Source: Streptomyces viridochromogenes DSM 40736 (GTDB taxonomy: Bacteria > Actinomycetota > Actinomycetes > Streptomycetales > Streptomycetaceae). From it: DNA of 59,003 nucleotides. The notes under the pieces were generated by a model. That model was not told the origin of the DNA. It saw nothing but the letters and a program-made list of their open reading frames with translations, and searched no databases. The stretch's first letter is position 1; each line of letters opens with the position of its first letter. The position numbers and the translations under genes are program-made. Location of the stretch: the NCBI RefSeq assembly GCF_000158955.1, contig NZ_GG657757.1, forward strand, positions 4,384,661 through 4,443,663. The letters are read 5' to 3'. Below, in pieces: positions 1 through 7,789 of the stretch.

Positions 1-38
1 GCTTGCTTACTTCTGTACGGGCTTGCTTCTGTACGGGC
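1..38. repeat. short tandem repeat at window edge
   Basis: The 12-mer ttctgtacgggc occurs at 11-22 and again at 27-38, inside a roughly 16-bp repeated unit that begins gcttgctt. It lies immediately beyond the stop codon of the recO remnant. The window starts here, so more copies may lie outside it. Confidence 0.6.
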
Positions 39-275
39 CTACTTCTCGACGTAGCGCAGGGAGCGCAGCCCGCGCTCCATGTGCCAGTGCAGATACGCGG
101 ACACCAGCCCGCTGCCCTCCCGGACGTACCGCGCCTCGCACGCGTCCGCGGTCTCCCAGTCTCCCGTGAGCAGGGCGCCGAGGAGTTCCAGGGCCTGGGG
201 CGAGGGTACGACGCTGCCGGGCACCCGGCAGTCCACGCAGACGGAACCGCCCGACGCGACCGAGAAGAACCGGTT
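39..275 (-). pseudogene. recO: 3' remnant of recO (DNA repair protein RecO)
   Basis: The reverse strand encodes about 78 residues that read as the C-terminal end of actinobacterial RecO: FFSVASGG, a CVDC pair from the zinc-binding region, then SGLVSAYLHWHMERGLRSL and the terminal RYVEK before a TAG stop. Intact RecO is around 250 residues, so the OB-fold N-terminal domain and most of the helical domain are missing. Upstream of residue N (about base 275) the resemblance ends and the sequence runs into the 3' end of the neighbouring hydrolase gene, with no start codon or ribosome-binding site suited to a gene. The identification is from memory of the family. The usual recO locus in Streptomyces lies far from oriC, so this is probably a stranded duplicate piece. 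Confidence 0.65.
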
Positions 276-294
276 GGGGCTCCCACGCAGCCGG

Positions 295-1680
295 CTACCC
301 GATGCCGCGCCAACCCTCCGGGTCGACTCCGCCGGGCACAGGAGCACCCTCGTCGTACGGCTGACGCGTGAACACGAACGACCCGAGGTCCAGATGGCTC
401 ACGGATCCGTCCGGCCGTCGTACGGCCTTCAGGAGCTCGCCGGCGTAGTAGCCCTCCACCCCTGTCCACGTGCCGTCACCGTTCGGGCGGAAGCGGCTGC
501 GCCGACCGCTGCCCGACAGCGGCCCCAGCGAGACGAGCCCGTCGGCCATCAGCCGCAGGGCGAAGACGTGTGTCCCCCAGTACCACTGCCCCGTCAGCTC
601 CAGCAGCGACGGGTCGACATCCGTCGCAGGCTTCCACGGGGCAGGGATGCGCGGTTCCGCCTCGGAGACGATGCGGACCAGATCGGCGGCGACCGGGAAC
701 AGCAGTGGCCCGGACGTGCTGTTGGCCAGGGCGACCGCCGCCACGTCGTCCTCGACACTGATCATGAGGCACGCGAGGAAGCCGGGCAGGGAACCGGTGT
801 GGCCGACGAGGGACCGTCCGTTCCGGCGCCGGATCTCCATGCCCAGGCAGTAGGCGTAGCCGCTCGCCACGTCCCCCGCCTCATGGGGAGCGGCCGGCGT
901 CCTCATCTCCCGCAGCGACTCGGTGCTCAGCACCCGCTCGTCGCCGTTGACCAGAAAGGCCGCGAACGTCGCCAAGTCTCCCGTGGTCGACCACAGTTGG
1001 CCGGCCGGAGCCATCCGCCCCAGATCCTCGATGGGCTCGGGGAGCATCACATCGGCCCACGGGTGCACCGCCCAGCCTCCGGCATGCGGCATCTGCGGCC
1101 GCACGCTCGTGCGGTGCAGACCCAGAGGTTCAAGCACGTCGCGCCGAAGGACCTCCTCCCAGGAGGCACCACGCAACTTCTCGATGAGTGCGCCGAGCAG
1201 CGCGTAACCCGGATTCGAATAGTGGAACCGGCGGCCGGGCGGGGACAGCAGGGGCCGCTCGCCCAGCACGTCGTCGAGTTCGGGCCGCAGGGACCCGGGG
1301 CTCCGCTCCCACCACGGCCCCGGCGTCTCGGCCGCCAGCCCTCCTGTGTGCGCGAGCAGTTCGGCCACCGTCGCCTGCCCCACGCCGGTGCCCGGCACAT
1401 GCTTCTCCAGGGGATCACCTAGATCCAGTGCGCCCTCGTCGCGCAGCCGCAGGACCAGAACCGCCGTGAAGGTCTTGGTGATCGAGCCGATCCGGTACTG
1501 CACGTTCTCGTCCGGCGCATGCCCCTCCACGGAGGTCCGCGCGCCCGTCCACACCGTCTTCCCGTCCCGCACGACCGCCGCGACGAGCGACGGCGCCCGC
1601 CCTTCGGCCTGTGCCACGGCGATCCGGTGCAGCAGCGCCCGACGCGTACCGGGGAGCAGCTCTTCCTGAGATGTCGTCAT
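295..1680 (-). CDS. beta-lactamase-fold serine hydrolase (class C beta-lactamase / DD-peptidase family)
   Basis: The 461-residue protein carries the three active-site motifs of the class C beta-lactamase/DD-carboxypeptidase/esterase superfamily: SITK (nucleophile Ser66, Lys69), YSN (Tyr154-Asn156) and HTG (294-296, in place of KTG). A C-terminal beta-rich extension of about 130 residues follows the catalytic domain. No signal peptide is visible, so it may be cytoplasmic, which favours an esterase or peptidase over a secreted penicillinase. The ATG at 1680 is chosen because the open frame upstream of it is only the antisense of the TetR gene. It lies 77 bp after the TetR gene on the same strand and may share its transcript. 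The actual substrate cannot be read from the sequence. Confidence 0.85.
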   Translation of the reverse strand: MTTSQEELLPGTRRALLHRIAVAQAEGRAPSLVAAVVRDGKTVWTGARTSVEGHAPDENVQYRIGSITKTFTAVLVLRLRDEGALDLGDPLEKHVPGTGVGQATVAELLAHTGGLAAETPGPWWERSPGSLRPELDDVLGERPLLSPPGRRFHYSNPGYALLGALIEKLRGASWEEVLRRDVLEPLGLHRTSVRPQMPHAGGWAVHPWADVMLPEPIEDLGRMAPAGQLWSTTGDLATFAAFLVNGDERVLSTESLREMRTPAAPHEAGDVASGYAYCLGMEIRRRNGRSLVGHTGSLPGFLACLMISVEDDVAAVALANSTSGPLLFPVAADLVRIVSEAEPRIPAPWKPATDVDPSLLELTGQWYWGTHVFALRLMADGLVSLGPLSGSGRRSRFRPNGDGTWTGVEGYYAGELLKAVRRPDGSVSHLDLGSFVFTRQPYDEGAPVPGGVDPEGWRGIG

Positions 1681-1757
1681 GGGCCCCAGTCCACCCGGCC
1701 CGACAGCTCCGCGTCGAGCACATTCAAAGCGGGCGTCGCGCCGGCGACCTGTGGGTC

Positions 1758-2441
1758 TCAGCTTCGTGCGATACGGGCTTCGATGCCGTCGAGCAGGAAG
1801 TCGAGGCCGATCCGGAAGGTGTGGTCGGCGTCCAGGTGGGCGGCATCGCGCACCACAGTGGCCAGCGCGGGGAATCGGCCGGTGGCGAAGGTCCGCTCCA
1901 GATAGGGCCCGAGGGAGGCCTGCCAACGCCTCTCGTCCATCCCGGTGGCCCGCTCGGCACGCCGCTCGGCGATCTCCCGACGCACCGCGCCGATCACGTA
2001 CGCGTTGACTGCGGCGACCATCGGCATGACGTCGTCCAGGTCCACGTCGCCAAGTGCGGCCACCACGGTCTCTCCACTGGCCAGCGCGTGCGGCCCGAGC
2101 TGGGGTCGGCCACCCAGGAGATCGGCGAGCCATTCGTGCTCGTGAGCGGCGTGCCGCGTGGCTTCGGCAAGGGACCGGAGCACCTCCCGCCAGCCGTCTC
2201 CGACCGGACGGATCCCGGCATGGGCGGCGTCGACCATCAGGTCGAGCAACTCCTCCTTGCTGGCGATATAGCCGTACAACCGCATCGGGCGGACATCCAG
2301 CGCGGTGGCGACCTTGCGCAGCGACACCGCATCCAGGCCGTCCGCGTCAGCCAGCTGGATCGCCGCTTGCACGATCCTGTCCCGGCTCAACGGGGCCGGC
2401 ACGGGCCGATTCGGTGGCTCCGGCCTCTCCCAGATCAACAT
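1758..2441 (-). CDS. TetR/AcrR-family transcriptional regulator
   Basis: A 227-residue protein with an N-terminal TetR helix-turn-helix at about residues 20-70 (IVQAAIQLADADGLDAVSL, then LRKVATALDV and LYGYIASKEELLDLM) and a ligand-binding C-terminal domain that resembles TetR_C. It is divergent from the FAD monooxygenase at 2513. The 71-bp gap between them contains a perfect 15-bp palindrome and two further half-sites, so the likely role is ligand-relieved repression of both directions, as in tetR/tetX-type pairs. ATG 2441 is chosen. An in-frame ATG at 2456 would lie inside the operator-like repeat and is less attractive. The inducer is unknown. Confidence 0.88.
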   Translation of the reverse strand: MLIWERPEPPNRPVPAPLSRDRIVQAAIQLADADGLDAVSLRKVATALDVRPMRLYGYIASKEELLDLMVDAAHAGIRPVGDGWREVLRSLAEATRHAAHEHEWLADLLGGRPQLGPHALASGETVVAALGDVDLDDVMPMVAAVNAYVIGAVRREIAERRAERATGMDERRWQASLGPYLERTFATGRFPALATVVRDAAHLDADHTFRIGLDFLLDGIEARIARS

Positions 2442-2448
2442 GCCCTGA

Positions 2449-2497
2449 CGATACATCGCATCGGGCGATACAGTGTATCGTCCAGTACGGTGTATCG
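2449..2497. promoter_or_regulatory. operator-like inverted repeats between tetR-type gene and FAD monooxygenase
   Basis: A perfect 15-bp palindrome, CGATACA-G-TGTATCG, sits at 2466-2480. It is flanked by another CGATACA half-site at 2449-2455 and a TGTATCG half-site at 2491-2497, so the same 7-mer occurs four times in 49 bp with mirror symmetry. The position in the divergent intergenic space fits binding by the adjacent TetR regulator as two side-by-side dimers. This is an inference from symmetry and position. Confidence 0.7.
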
Positions 2498-2512
2498 AAG
2501 GGGGAGGCAACC

Positions 2513-3628
2513 ATGACCATTGCCATCGTCGGAGCCGGCCTCGGCGGCCTGGCTCTCGCCCGTGTGCTGCACGTGAACGGTGTGGACTCCGTCGTGTACG
2601 AACGTGAATCGTCACGCGGCGCGCGCGGTCAGGGCGGCATGCTCGACATCCACTCCGGCCAGCGGGCGCTGCGCGAGGCCGGTCTGATCGACCAGTTCCA
2701 CGCGATTGCCCGTGGTGCAGGCCAGGACATGCGCCTTCTCGAGCCGGACGGCACCCTGCTCCTCCAGGAGGACACGCCCGACGACGCCCCGCTCGACCGA
2801 CCCGAGGTCGACCGCGCCGATCTGCGCAACCTGCTGCTGGACTCCCTCCCCGACGACGTGGTGCGCTGGGGGCACGCGTTCACATCCGCCGACAACGGCC
2901 TGTTGCACTTCGCCGACGGCAGCAGCGCGACCTACGACCTGCTGGTCGGAGCGGACGGCGCGCAGTCCCGGGTTCGCACGCTGCTCACCGACGCCCGCCC
3001 TGCGCATATAGGCCAGAACGTCGTCGAGCTCGGCATTCCCGACATCGACCGCACGCACCCCGACCTCGCGACGATGGTGGGGCGCGGCAACTACTGGGTG
3101 CTCGGCGACGGGCTGTCCCTGGCGGCGCAGCGCAACGGCGACGGCCGCGTTCGCATCGGCCTCAGCTTCTACAACACCGCCGAGGACTGGTTCGCCACCA
3201 GCGGGATCCCTTTCGACGACCCGGCCGCCGCCCGAGCGCGGCTGATCGACCTGCTCCCCGGCTGGGACTCACGGTTCACCGCGCTGATCGAAGCCTGCGA
3301 CGACACGGTCGTGCCGCGGCCGATCACCACTCTCCCGGTCGGCCTGACCTGGCCGTCGACGCCAGGCGTCACGCTGCTCGGTGATGCCGCGCACCTGATG
3401 CCGCCGGTGGGAGAGGGCGCCAACATGGCGCTGCTCGACGGAGCCCTGCTCGGTCTCGCGCTGGCCGCGCACCCGGACGACTTCCCCGCCGCCGTCCAGG
3501 AGTACGAACGCGAGATGTTCGAACGCACCAGCGCTGCCGCCCGGATGTCCGCGGAGATACAGGAACTGCTGACGTCGCCGGACGCCGCCCGGAAAATGCT
3601 GGCCTTCTTCCAACCTGACGGAGTCTGA
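2513..3628 (+). CDS. FAD-dependent monooxygenase, TetX / PHBH-like
   Basis: The 371-residue protein has all three fingerprints of group A flavin monooxygenases: GxGxxG at residues 7-12 (FAD ADP-binding), DG at 148-149 inside VGADGAQSRVR, and the GD motif at 290-291 (LLGDAAHLMPP followed by GEGANMALLDG). Overall it resembles the TetX/RebC-like branch that hydroxylates or inactivates aromatic and tetracycline-like compounds using NAD(P)H and O2. ATG 2513 has a strong upstream GGGGAGG at 2500-2506. The gene is divergent from a TetR regulator with a shared operator, the usual layout for an inducible detoxification enzyme. The real substrate is unknown, and tetracycline inactivation is only one possibility. 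Confidence 0.88.
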   Translation: MTIAIVGAGLGGLALARVLHVNGVDSVVYERESSRGARGQGGMLDIHSGQRALREAGLIDQFHAIARGAGQDMRLLEPDGTLLLQEDTPDDAPLDRPEVDRADLRNLLLDSLPDDVVRWGHAFTSADNGLLHFADGSSATYDLLVGADGAQSRVRTLLTDARPAHIGQNVVELGIPDIDRTHPDLATMVGRGNYWVLGDGLSLAAQRNGDGRVRIGLSFYNTAEDWFATSGIPFDDPAAARARLIDLLPGWDSRFTALIEACDDTVVPRPITTLPVGLTWPSTPGVTLLGDAAHLMPPVGEGANMALLDGALLGLALAAHPDDFPAAVQEYEREMFERTSAAARMSAEIQELLTSPDAARKMLAFFQPDGV

Positions 3629-3643
3629 GACAGGGGGGCCGGA

Positions 3644-5122
3644 TCAGGTCTGCGCCATGTCCACGAAGCGTGAGTAGTGACCCTGGAAAGCCACCGTGAT
3701 CGTCGCCGTCGGGCCGTTTCGGTGCTTGGCCACGATCAGGTCTGCCTCGCCCGCACGCGGCGACTCCTTCTCGTAGGCGTCCTCGCGGTGCAGCAGGATG
3801 ACCATGTCGGCGTCCTGCTCGATGGAACCCGACTCACGCAGGTCGGAGACCATCGGCTTCTTGTCCGTGCGCTGTTCGGGGCCACGGTTCAGCTGGGAGA
3901 GCGCGATGACCGGGATCTCCAGCTCCTTGGCCAGCAGCTTGAGGTTACGGGACATGTCCGAGACCTCCTGCTGACGGCTCTCGGCCCGCTTGGATCCACC
4001 GGACTGCATCAGCTGGAGGTAGTCGATGACCACCAGCCTGAGGTCGTTGCGCTGCTTGAGGCGGCGGCACTTGGCGCGGATCTCCATCATCGACAGGTTC
4101 GGGGAGTCGTCGATGTAGAGCGGGGCCGCCGAGACGTCCGGCATCCGCCGGGCCAGACGCGTCCAGTCCTCGTCCGTCATCGTGCCGGACCGCATGTGGT
4201 GCAGGGCGACACGGGCCTCGGCGGACAGCAGACGCATCGCGATCTCGTTGCGCCCCATCTCGAGCGAGAAGATCACACTCGGCAGGTTGTTCTTGATCGA
4301 GCAGGCCCGCGCGAAGTCGAGCGCGAGCGTGGACTTACCCATGGCCGGACGCGCGGCGATGACGATCATCTGGCCCGGGTGCAGGCCGTTGGTGAGCGAG
4401 TCGAAGTCCGTGAACCCCGTGGGCACGCCGGTCATCTCACCGCTGCGCGAGCCGATCGCCTCGATCTCGTCGAGCGCGCCCTCCATGATGTCGCCGAGCG
4501 GCAGGTAGTCCTCGCTGGTGCGCTGCTCGGTGACCGCGTAGACCTCCGCCTGGGCGCGGTTGACGATCTCGTCGACGTCGTCGTCGGCCGCGTATCCCAT
4601 CTGCGTGATGCGCGTTCCGGCCTCGACCAGGCGGCGCAGGACGGCTCGCTCGTGGACGATCTCCGCGTAGTAGGCGGCGTTGGCCGCCGTGGGGACCGTC
4701 TGGACGAGGGTGTGCAGATACGAGGCCCCGCCGACCTTGTTGATCTCGCCGCGCTTGGTGAGTTCGGCGGCGATCGTGATGGGGTCGGCCGGCTCGCCCT
4801 TGGCGTAGACGTCGAGGACGGCCTGGTAGATCGTCTCGTGGGCCGGCTTGTAGAAGTCGTGGCCCTTGAGGATCTCCACGACGTCGGCGATGGCGTCCTT
4901 GGACAGGAGCATGCCGCCGAGGACGGACTGCTCGGCATCGATGTCCTGCGGCGGTACCCGCTCGAACGCCGGGCTGCCGCCGTCCCACGTACCGTCGTCC
5001 CTGCCGCGCTCGTGCTGCTCGTCGCGGCCACGGGCTCCGTCGCCGCGTCGGCGGGCGGCGGGCAGACGATCACTGGGTCCGCTGTCGGCCCACGGGTCGT
5101 CCAAGGGCTCGGAAATGCTCAC
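3644..5122 (-). CDS. dnaB: replicative DNA helicase DnaB
   Basis: A 492-residue helicase of normal length, with a charged 55-residue N-terminal extension, then the DnaB N-domain (PPQDIDAEQSVLGG) and the RecA-like motor. Walker A is RPAMGKST at about 258-265, Walker B is VVIDYLQLM with Asp367, and the C-terminal motif SDLRESGSIEQDAD follows. The DnaB ring unwinds the parental duplex at the fork. No intein interrupts the P-loop, unlike in some mycobacteria. The GTG start at 5122 is preceded by GGAGGT at a good distance. The upstream 460-bp gap contains several DnaA-box-like 9-mers. DciA, its likely loader in this lineage, is encoded at 46181. Confidence 0.98.
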   Translation of the reverse strand: MSISEPLDDPWADSGPSDRLPAARRRGDGARGRDEQHERGRDDGTWDGGSPAFERVPPQDIDAEQSVLGGMLLSKDAIADVVEILKGHDFYKPAHETIYQAVLDVYAKGEPADPITIAAELTKRGEINKVGGASYLHTLVQTVPTAANAAYYAEIVHERAVLRRLVEAGTRITQMGYAADDDVDEIVNRAQAEVYAVTEQRTSEDYLPLGDIMEGALDEIEAIGSRSGEMTGVPTGFTDFDSLTNGLHPGQMIVIAARPAMGKSTLALDFARACSIKNNLPSVIFSLEMGRNEIAMRLLSAEARVALHHMRSGTMTDEDWTRLARRMPDVSAAPLYIDDSPNLSMMEIRAKCRRLKQRNDLRLVVIDYLQLMQSGGSKRAESRQQEVSDMSRNLKLLAKELEIPVIALSQLNRGPEQRTDKKPMVSDLRESGSIEQDADMVILLHREDAYEKESPRAGEADLIVAKHRNGPTATITVAFQGHYSRFVDMAQT

Positions 5123-5305
5123 CGAGCCACCTCCTCCCGTCCGCCGCAGCAGACCTCGCCGTGCCCCTCTTTTCTACGGCACGGCACTGACAAATGAGAG
5201 GCCCAACTCCGGTGGATGGGCGCCGGGTTTATGGTGCTTTGGAAGCCGGCGGACGGAGCGGGCGCCGGACCACGTTAGGCCCGTCGGCACCGTCAGCCAA
5301 TCTGG

Positions 5306-5568
5306 TTATCCACAGGCCATGTGGACGACGGCCCCAATGCTGTGGAGAACTCCTCGAAACCTGTGCATGAGCCGGTGGACAGTCCTGTGAACAAGCACGC
5401 AACCCACGCAAGGAAACCGCTCTGACCTGCTGTTTTGCCGTCCACGGGCTGTGCAGAAGAAAAACTTCCCCACCCGGCCCAAGATCGCTTCGAATGGTGC
5501 ACAGCAGTACGCACCGCAGCGCGCGAAGTAAGGGCCGCAAAGGCTTTGCATCTCTTACCTGTGGACGA
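5306..5568. promoter_or_regulatory. cluster of DnaA-box-like 9-mers upstream of dnaB
   Basis: The 460-bp gap between dnaB and the MATE gene contains TTATCCACA at 5306-5314 (a perfect high-affinity-type box) and near-consensus reverse boxes TGTGGACGA (5320-5328), TGTGGAGAA (5341-5349), TGTGAACAA (5386-5394) and TGTGGACGA (5560-5568). GGTGGACAG at 5374-5382 is a weaker match. The same variant spellings occur in oriC of this window. The rest of the gap shows only unassigned, probably promoter, sequence. DnaA control of dnaB, or DnaA titration, is an inference. Confidence 0.6.
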
Positions 5569-5582
5569 TTAGATTGGTGCAC

Positions 5583-6920
5583 ATGACACAGGCCCCCGCG
5601 CGCCGCCCAGTTGGCCGGAGACAGCACGACCGAGAGATCGTCTCGCTGGCCGTGCCGGCCTTCGGCGCCCTCGTCGCCGAACCCCTCTTCCTCATGGCCG
5701 ACACCGCCATCGTCGGCCATCTGGGCACGGCTCAGCTCGCCGGTCTCGGCGTCGCCTCGGCCCTACTGATGACTGCCGTCAGCGTCTTCGTCTTCCTCGC
5801 CTACGCCACGACGGCGGCGGTGGCCCGTCGTGTCGGTGCGGGCGATCTCCAGGCCGCCATCCGCCAGGGCATGGACGGTATCTGGCTGGCACTGCTCCTC
5901 GGAGCCGCCGTCGTCGCCGTCGCCCTGCCTACGGCGCCCGCCCTCGTGGATCTGTTCGGCGCCTCGGAGGCGGCGGCCCCCTACGCGACCACGTATCTGC
6001 GCATCTCCGTACTCGGCATACCGGCCATGCTCGTCGTCCTCGCCGCGACCGGCCTGCTGCGCGGTCTCCAGGACACGAAGACTCCGCTCTACGTCGCCGT
6101 CGCCGGCTTCGTCGCAAACGGTGCCCTCAACGCAGGGCTCGTCTACGGTGCCGGCCTCGGCATCGCCGGTTCCGCCTGGGGCACCGTCATCGCGCAGTGT
6201 GGCATGGCCGCGGTCTACCTCGCGGTGGTGCTGCGCGGTGCGCGCAAGCACGGTGCCTCACTACGCCCGGACGCCGCCGGGATCAGGGCCTCCGCGCAGG
6301 CCGGTGTCCCCCTGCTGGTACGCACCCTCTCCCTACGAGCGGTCCTGTTGATCGCCACAGCGGTCGCCGCCCGTCTCGGGGATGCCGACATCGCCGCTCA
6401 CCAGATCATCTTGTCCCTGTGGAGCCTGCTCGCTTTCGCTCTCGACGCCATCGCCATCGCGGGGCAGGCCATCATCGGGCGCTACCTCGGAGCCGGTGAC
6501 ACACAGGGCGCTCGGGACGCGTGTCGTCGCATGGTGGAGTGGGGTATCGCCGTCGGCGTCGTCCTCGGCGTCCTGGTGGTCCTCACCCGACCGGTGTTCC
6601 TCCCGCTGTTCACCAGTGACTCCGCGGTCAAGGACGCGGCGCTGCCCGCCCTTGTGATCGTCGCGCTCTCACAGCCGATCTCCGGCATCGTCTTCGTCCT
6701 GGACGGAGTGCTGATGGGAGCCGGTGACGGCCCCTATCTGGCTTGGGCGATGCTGCTCACCCTGGCGGTCTTCACCCCGGTCGCCCTGCTGGTTCCGGTG
6801 CTGGGCGGTGGGCTCACCGCCCTGTGGGCCACCATGACGCTGATGATGACGGTGCGGATGCTGACCTTGTGGACCAGGACCCGATCCGGCCGCTGGATCG
6901 TGACGGGCGCGACCCGCTGA
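5583..6920 (+). CDS. MATE-family (DinF-type) multidrug exporter
   Basis: A 445-residue membrane protein with about twelve hydrophobic segments and the two-fold repeat of MATE transporters. Early motifs include VSLAVPAFGALVAEPLF and ADTAIVGHLGTAQLAGLG, which match the DinF branch. It should export cationic drugs or metabolites in exchange for Na+ or H+. The ATG at 5583 is preferred. In-frame TTG (5574) and GTG (5577) alternatives lie just upstream. Its position beside dnaB is conserved in Streptomyces (the SCO3910 position). It ends just before two parS sites and a strong hairpin that separates it from the convergent ribosomal-protein operon. Confidence 0.9.
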   Translation: MTQAPARRPVGRRQHDREIVSLAVPAFGALVAEPLFLMADTAIVGHLGTAQLAGLGVASALLMTAVSVFVFLAYATTAAVARRVGAGDLQAAIRQGMDGIWLALLLGAAVVAVALPTAPALVDLFGASEAAAPYATTYLRISVLGIPAMLVVLAATGLLRGLQDTKTPLYVAVAGFVANGALNAGLVYGAGLGIAGSAWGTVIAQCGMAAVYLAVVLRGARKHGASLRPDAAGIRASAQAGVPLLVRTLSLRAVLLIATAVAARLGDADIAAHQIILSLWSLLAFALDAIAIAGQAIIGRYLGAGDTQGARDACRRMVEWGIAVGVVLGVLVVLTRPVFLPLFTSDSAVKDAALPALVIVALSQPISGIVFVLDGVLMGAGDGPYLAWAMLLTLAVFTPVALLVPVLGGGLTALWATMTLMMTVRMLTLWTRTRSGRWIVTGATR

Positions 6921-6940
6921 CTGCCCGGCTCGGCCAGACC

Positions 6941-6954
6941 GTTTCACGTGAAAC
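6941..6954. other. parS: parS site (ParB-binding centromere)
   Basis: Perfect copy of GTTTCACGTGAAAC, the Streptomyces parS consensus, in the intergenic space after the MATE gene. It pairs with a second copy 19 bp further on. Confidence 0.95.
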
Positions 6955-6959
6955 ACCGT

Positions 6960-6973
6960 GTTTCACGTGAAAC
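6960..6973. other. parS: parS site (ParB-binding centromere)
   Basis: Second perfect GTTTCACGTGAAAC. The 19-bp centre-to-centre spacing to the previous site is close to two helical turns, so both would face the same side of the DNA. Confidence 0.95.
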
Positions 6974-6981
6974 ACAAACGA

Positions 6982-7017
6982 CGATGGGGCCGCATCCCGA
7001 AGGATGCGGCCCCATCG
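6982..7017. terminator. bidirectional hairpin terminator between MATE gene and rplI
   Basis: A 16-bp perfect stem (CGATGGGGCCGCATCC and its complement) closes on a CGAA tetraloop. It lies between the convergent MATE and rplI genes. Confidence 0.85.
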
Positions 7018-7042
7018 CTCACTGCTTGAGCGAGCGCGACAC

Positions 7043-7489
7043 TCAGGCCGCGACGACCTCGATGCTGACCTTGGCGTCAACCTCGGGGTGCAGACGCACG
7101 GACGTCTGGTGGGCGCCCAGCGACTTGATCGGCGTACCGACCTCGATGCGGCGCTTGTCGACCTCGGGGCCACCGGCAGCCTTGATCGCCGAGGCGATGT
7201 CGGCCGGGGTAACGGAACCGAAGAGGCGACCGGCGTCGCCGGCGCGGACGGCCAGGCGGACCTTGACGCCCTCGAGCTGGGCCTTCACCTGGTTGGCCTG
7301 CTCGATGGTCTGGATCTCGTGGATCTTGCGAGCACGACGGATCTGCTCGACGTCCTTCTCGCCACCCTTGGTCCAGCGGATCGCGAACTTCCGCGGGATG
7401 AGGTAGTTGCGAGCGTAACCGTCCTTGACGTCGACGACGTCGCCAGCGGCACCGAGGCCGGAGACCTCGTGGGTAAGGATGATCTTCAT
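7043..7489 (-). CDS. rplI: 50S ribosomal protein L9
   Basis: A 148-residue protein with the L9 signature at its N terminus (MKIILTHEVSGLGAAGDVV, then GYARNYLIP) that binds 23S rRNA, followed by the long connecting helix (EQIRRARKI...) and a C-terminal domain. Length is normal for L9. It is the last gene of the rpsF-ssb-rpsR-rplI operon, 18 bp after rpsR, and ends before the strong hairpin at 6982-7017. Confidence 0.98.
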   Translation of the reverse strand: MKIILTHEVSGLGAAGDVVDVKDGYARNYLIPRKFAIRWTKGGEKDVEQIRRARKIHEIQTIEQANQVKAQLEGVKVRLAVRAGDAGRLFGSVTPADIASAIKAAGGPEVDKRRIEVGTPIKSLGAHQTSVRLHPEVDAKVSIEVVAA

Positions 7490-7507
7490 GAGTCGGTCAC
7501 CCTTTCC

Positions 7508-7744
7508 TTAGCGCGCGGTGGACGTGTAGGGCAGCAGCGCCATCTCACGGCTGTTCTTCACGGCCGTGGCGACGTCACGCTGGTGCTGCGTGCAGTTGCC
7601 GGTCACGCGGCGGGCACGGATCTTGCCGCGGTCGGAAATGAACTTCCGCAGCATGTTCGTGTCCTTGTAGTCCACGTACGTGACCTTGTCCTTGCAGAAT
7701 GCGCAGACCTTCTTCTTCGGCTTGCGCACAGGCGGCTTCGCCAT
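7508..7744 (-). CDS. rpsR: 30S ribosomal protein S18
   Basis: A 78-residue basic protein with the S18 core (FISDRGKIRARRVTGNC, then TQHQRDVATAVKNSREMAL). The N terminus contains CAFCKDK, the start of a cysteine set (CxxC with a later cysteine) typical of the zinc-binding C+ form of S18. The zinc-free C- paralogue is normally encoded elsewhere. It is cotranscribed with ssb and rplI. Confidence 0.97.
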   Translation of the reverse strand: MAKPPVRKPKKKVCAFCKDKVTYVDYKDTNMLRKFISDRGKIRARRVTGNCTQHQRDVATAVKNSREMALLPYTSTAR

Positions 7745-7789
7745 GGTGTATCTCCTGTGTGATCAAGAAGTGTGGGTGCGAACCCGCCC

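Noticed and set aside
295..2133. 612-codon reading of the hydrolase starting inside the TetR gene
   Set aside because: The extra 151 codons are the TetR gene read in another frame of the same strand; no domain or ribosome-binding site supports them.
3644..5122. Possible intein in DnaB
   Set aside because: The P-loop and neighbouring motifs are continuous and the length is normal.
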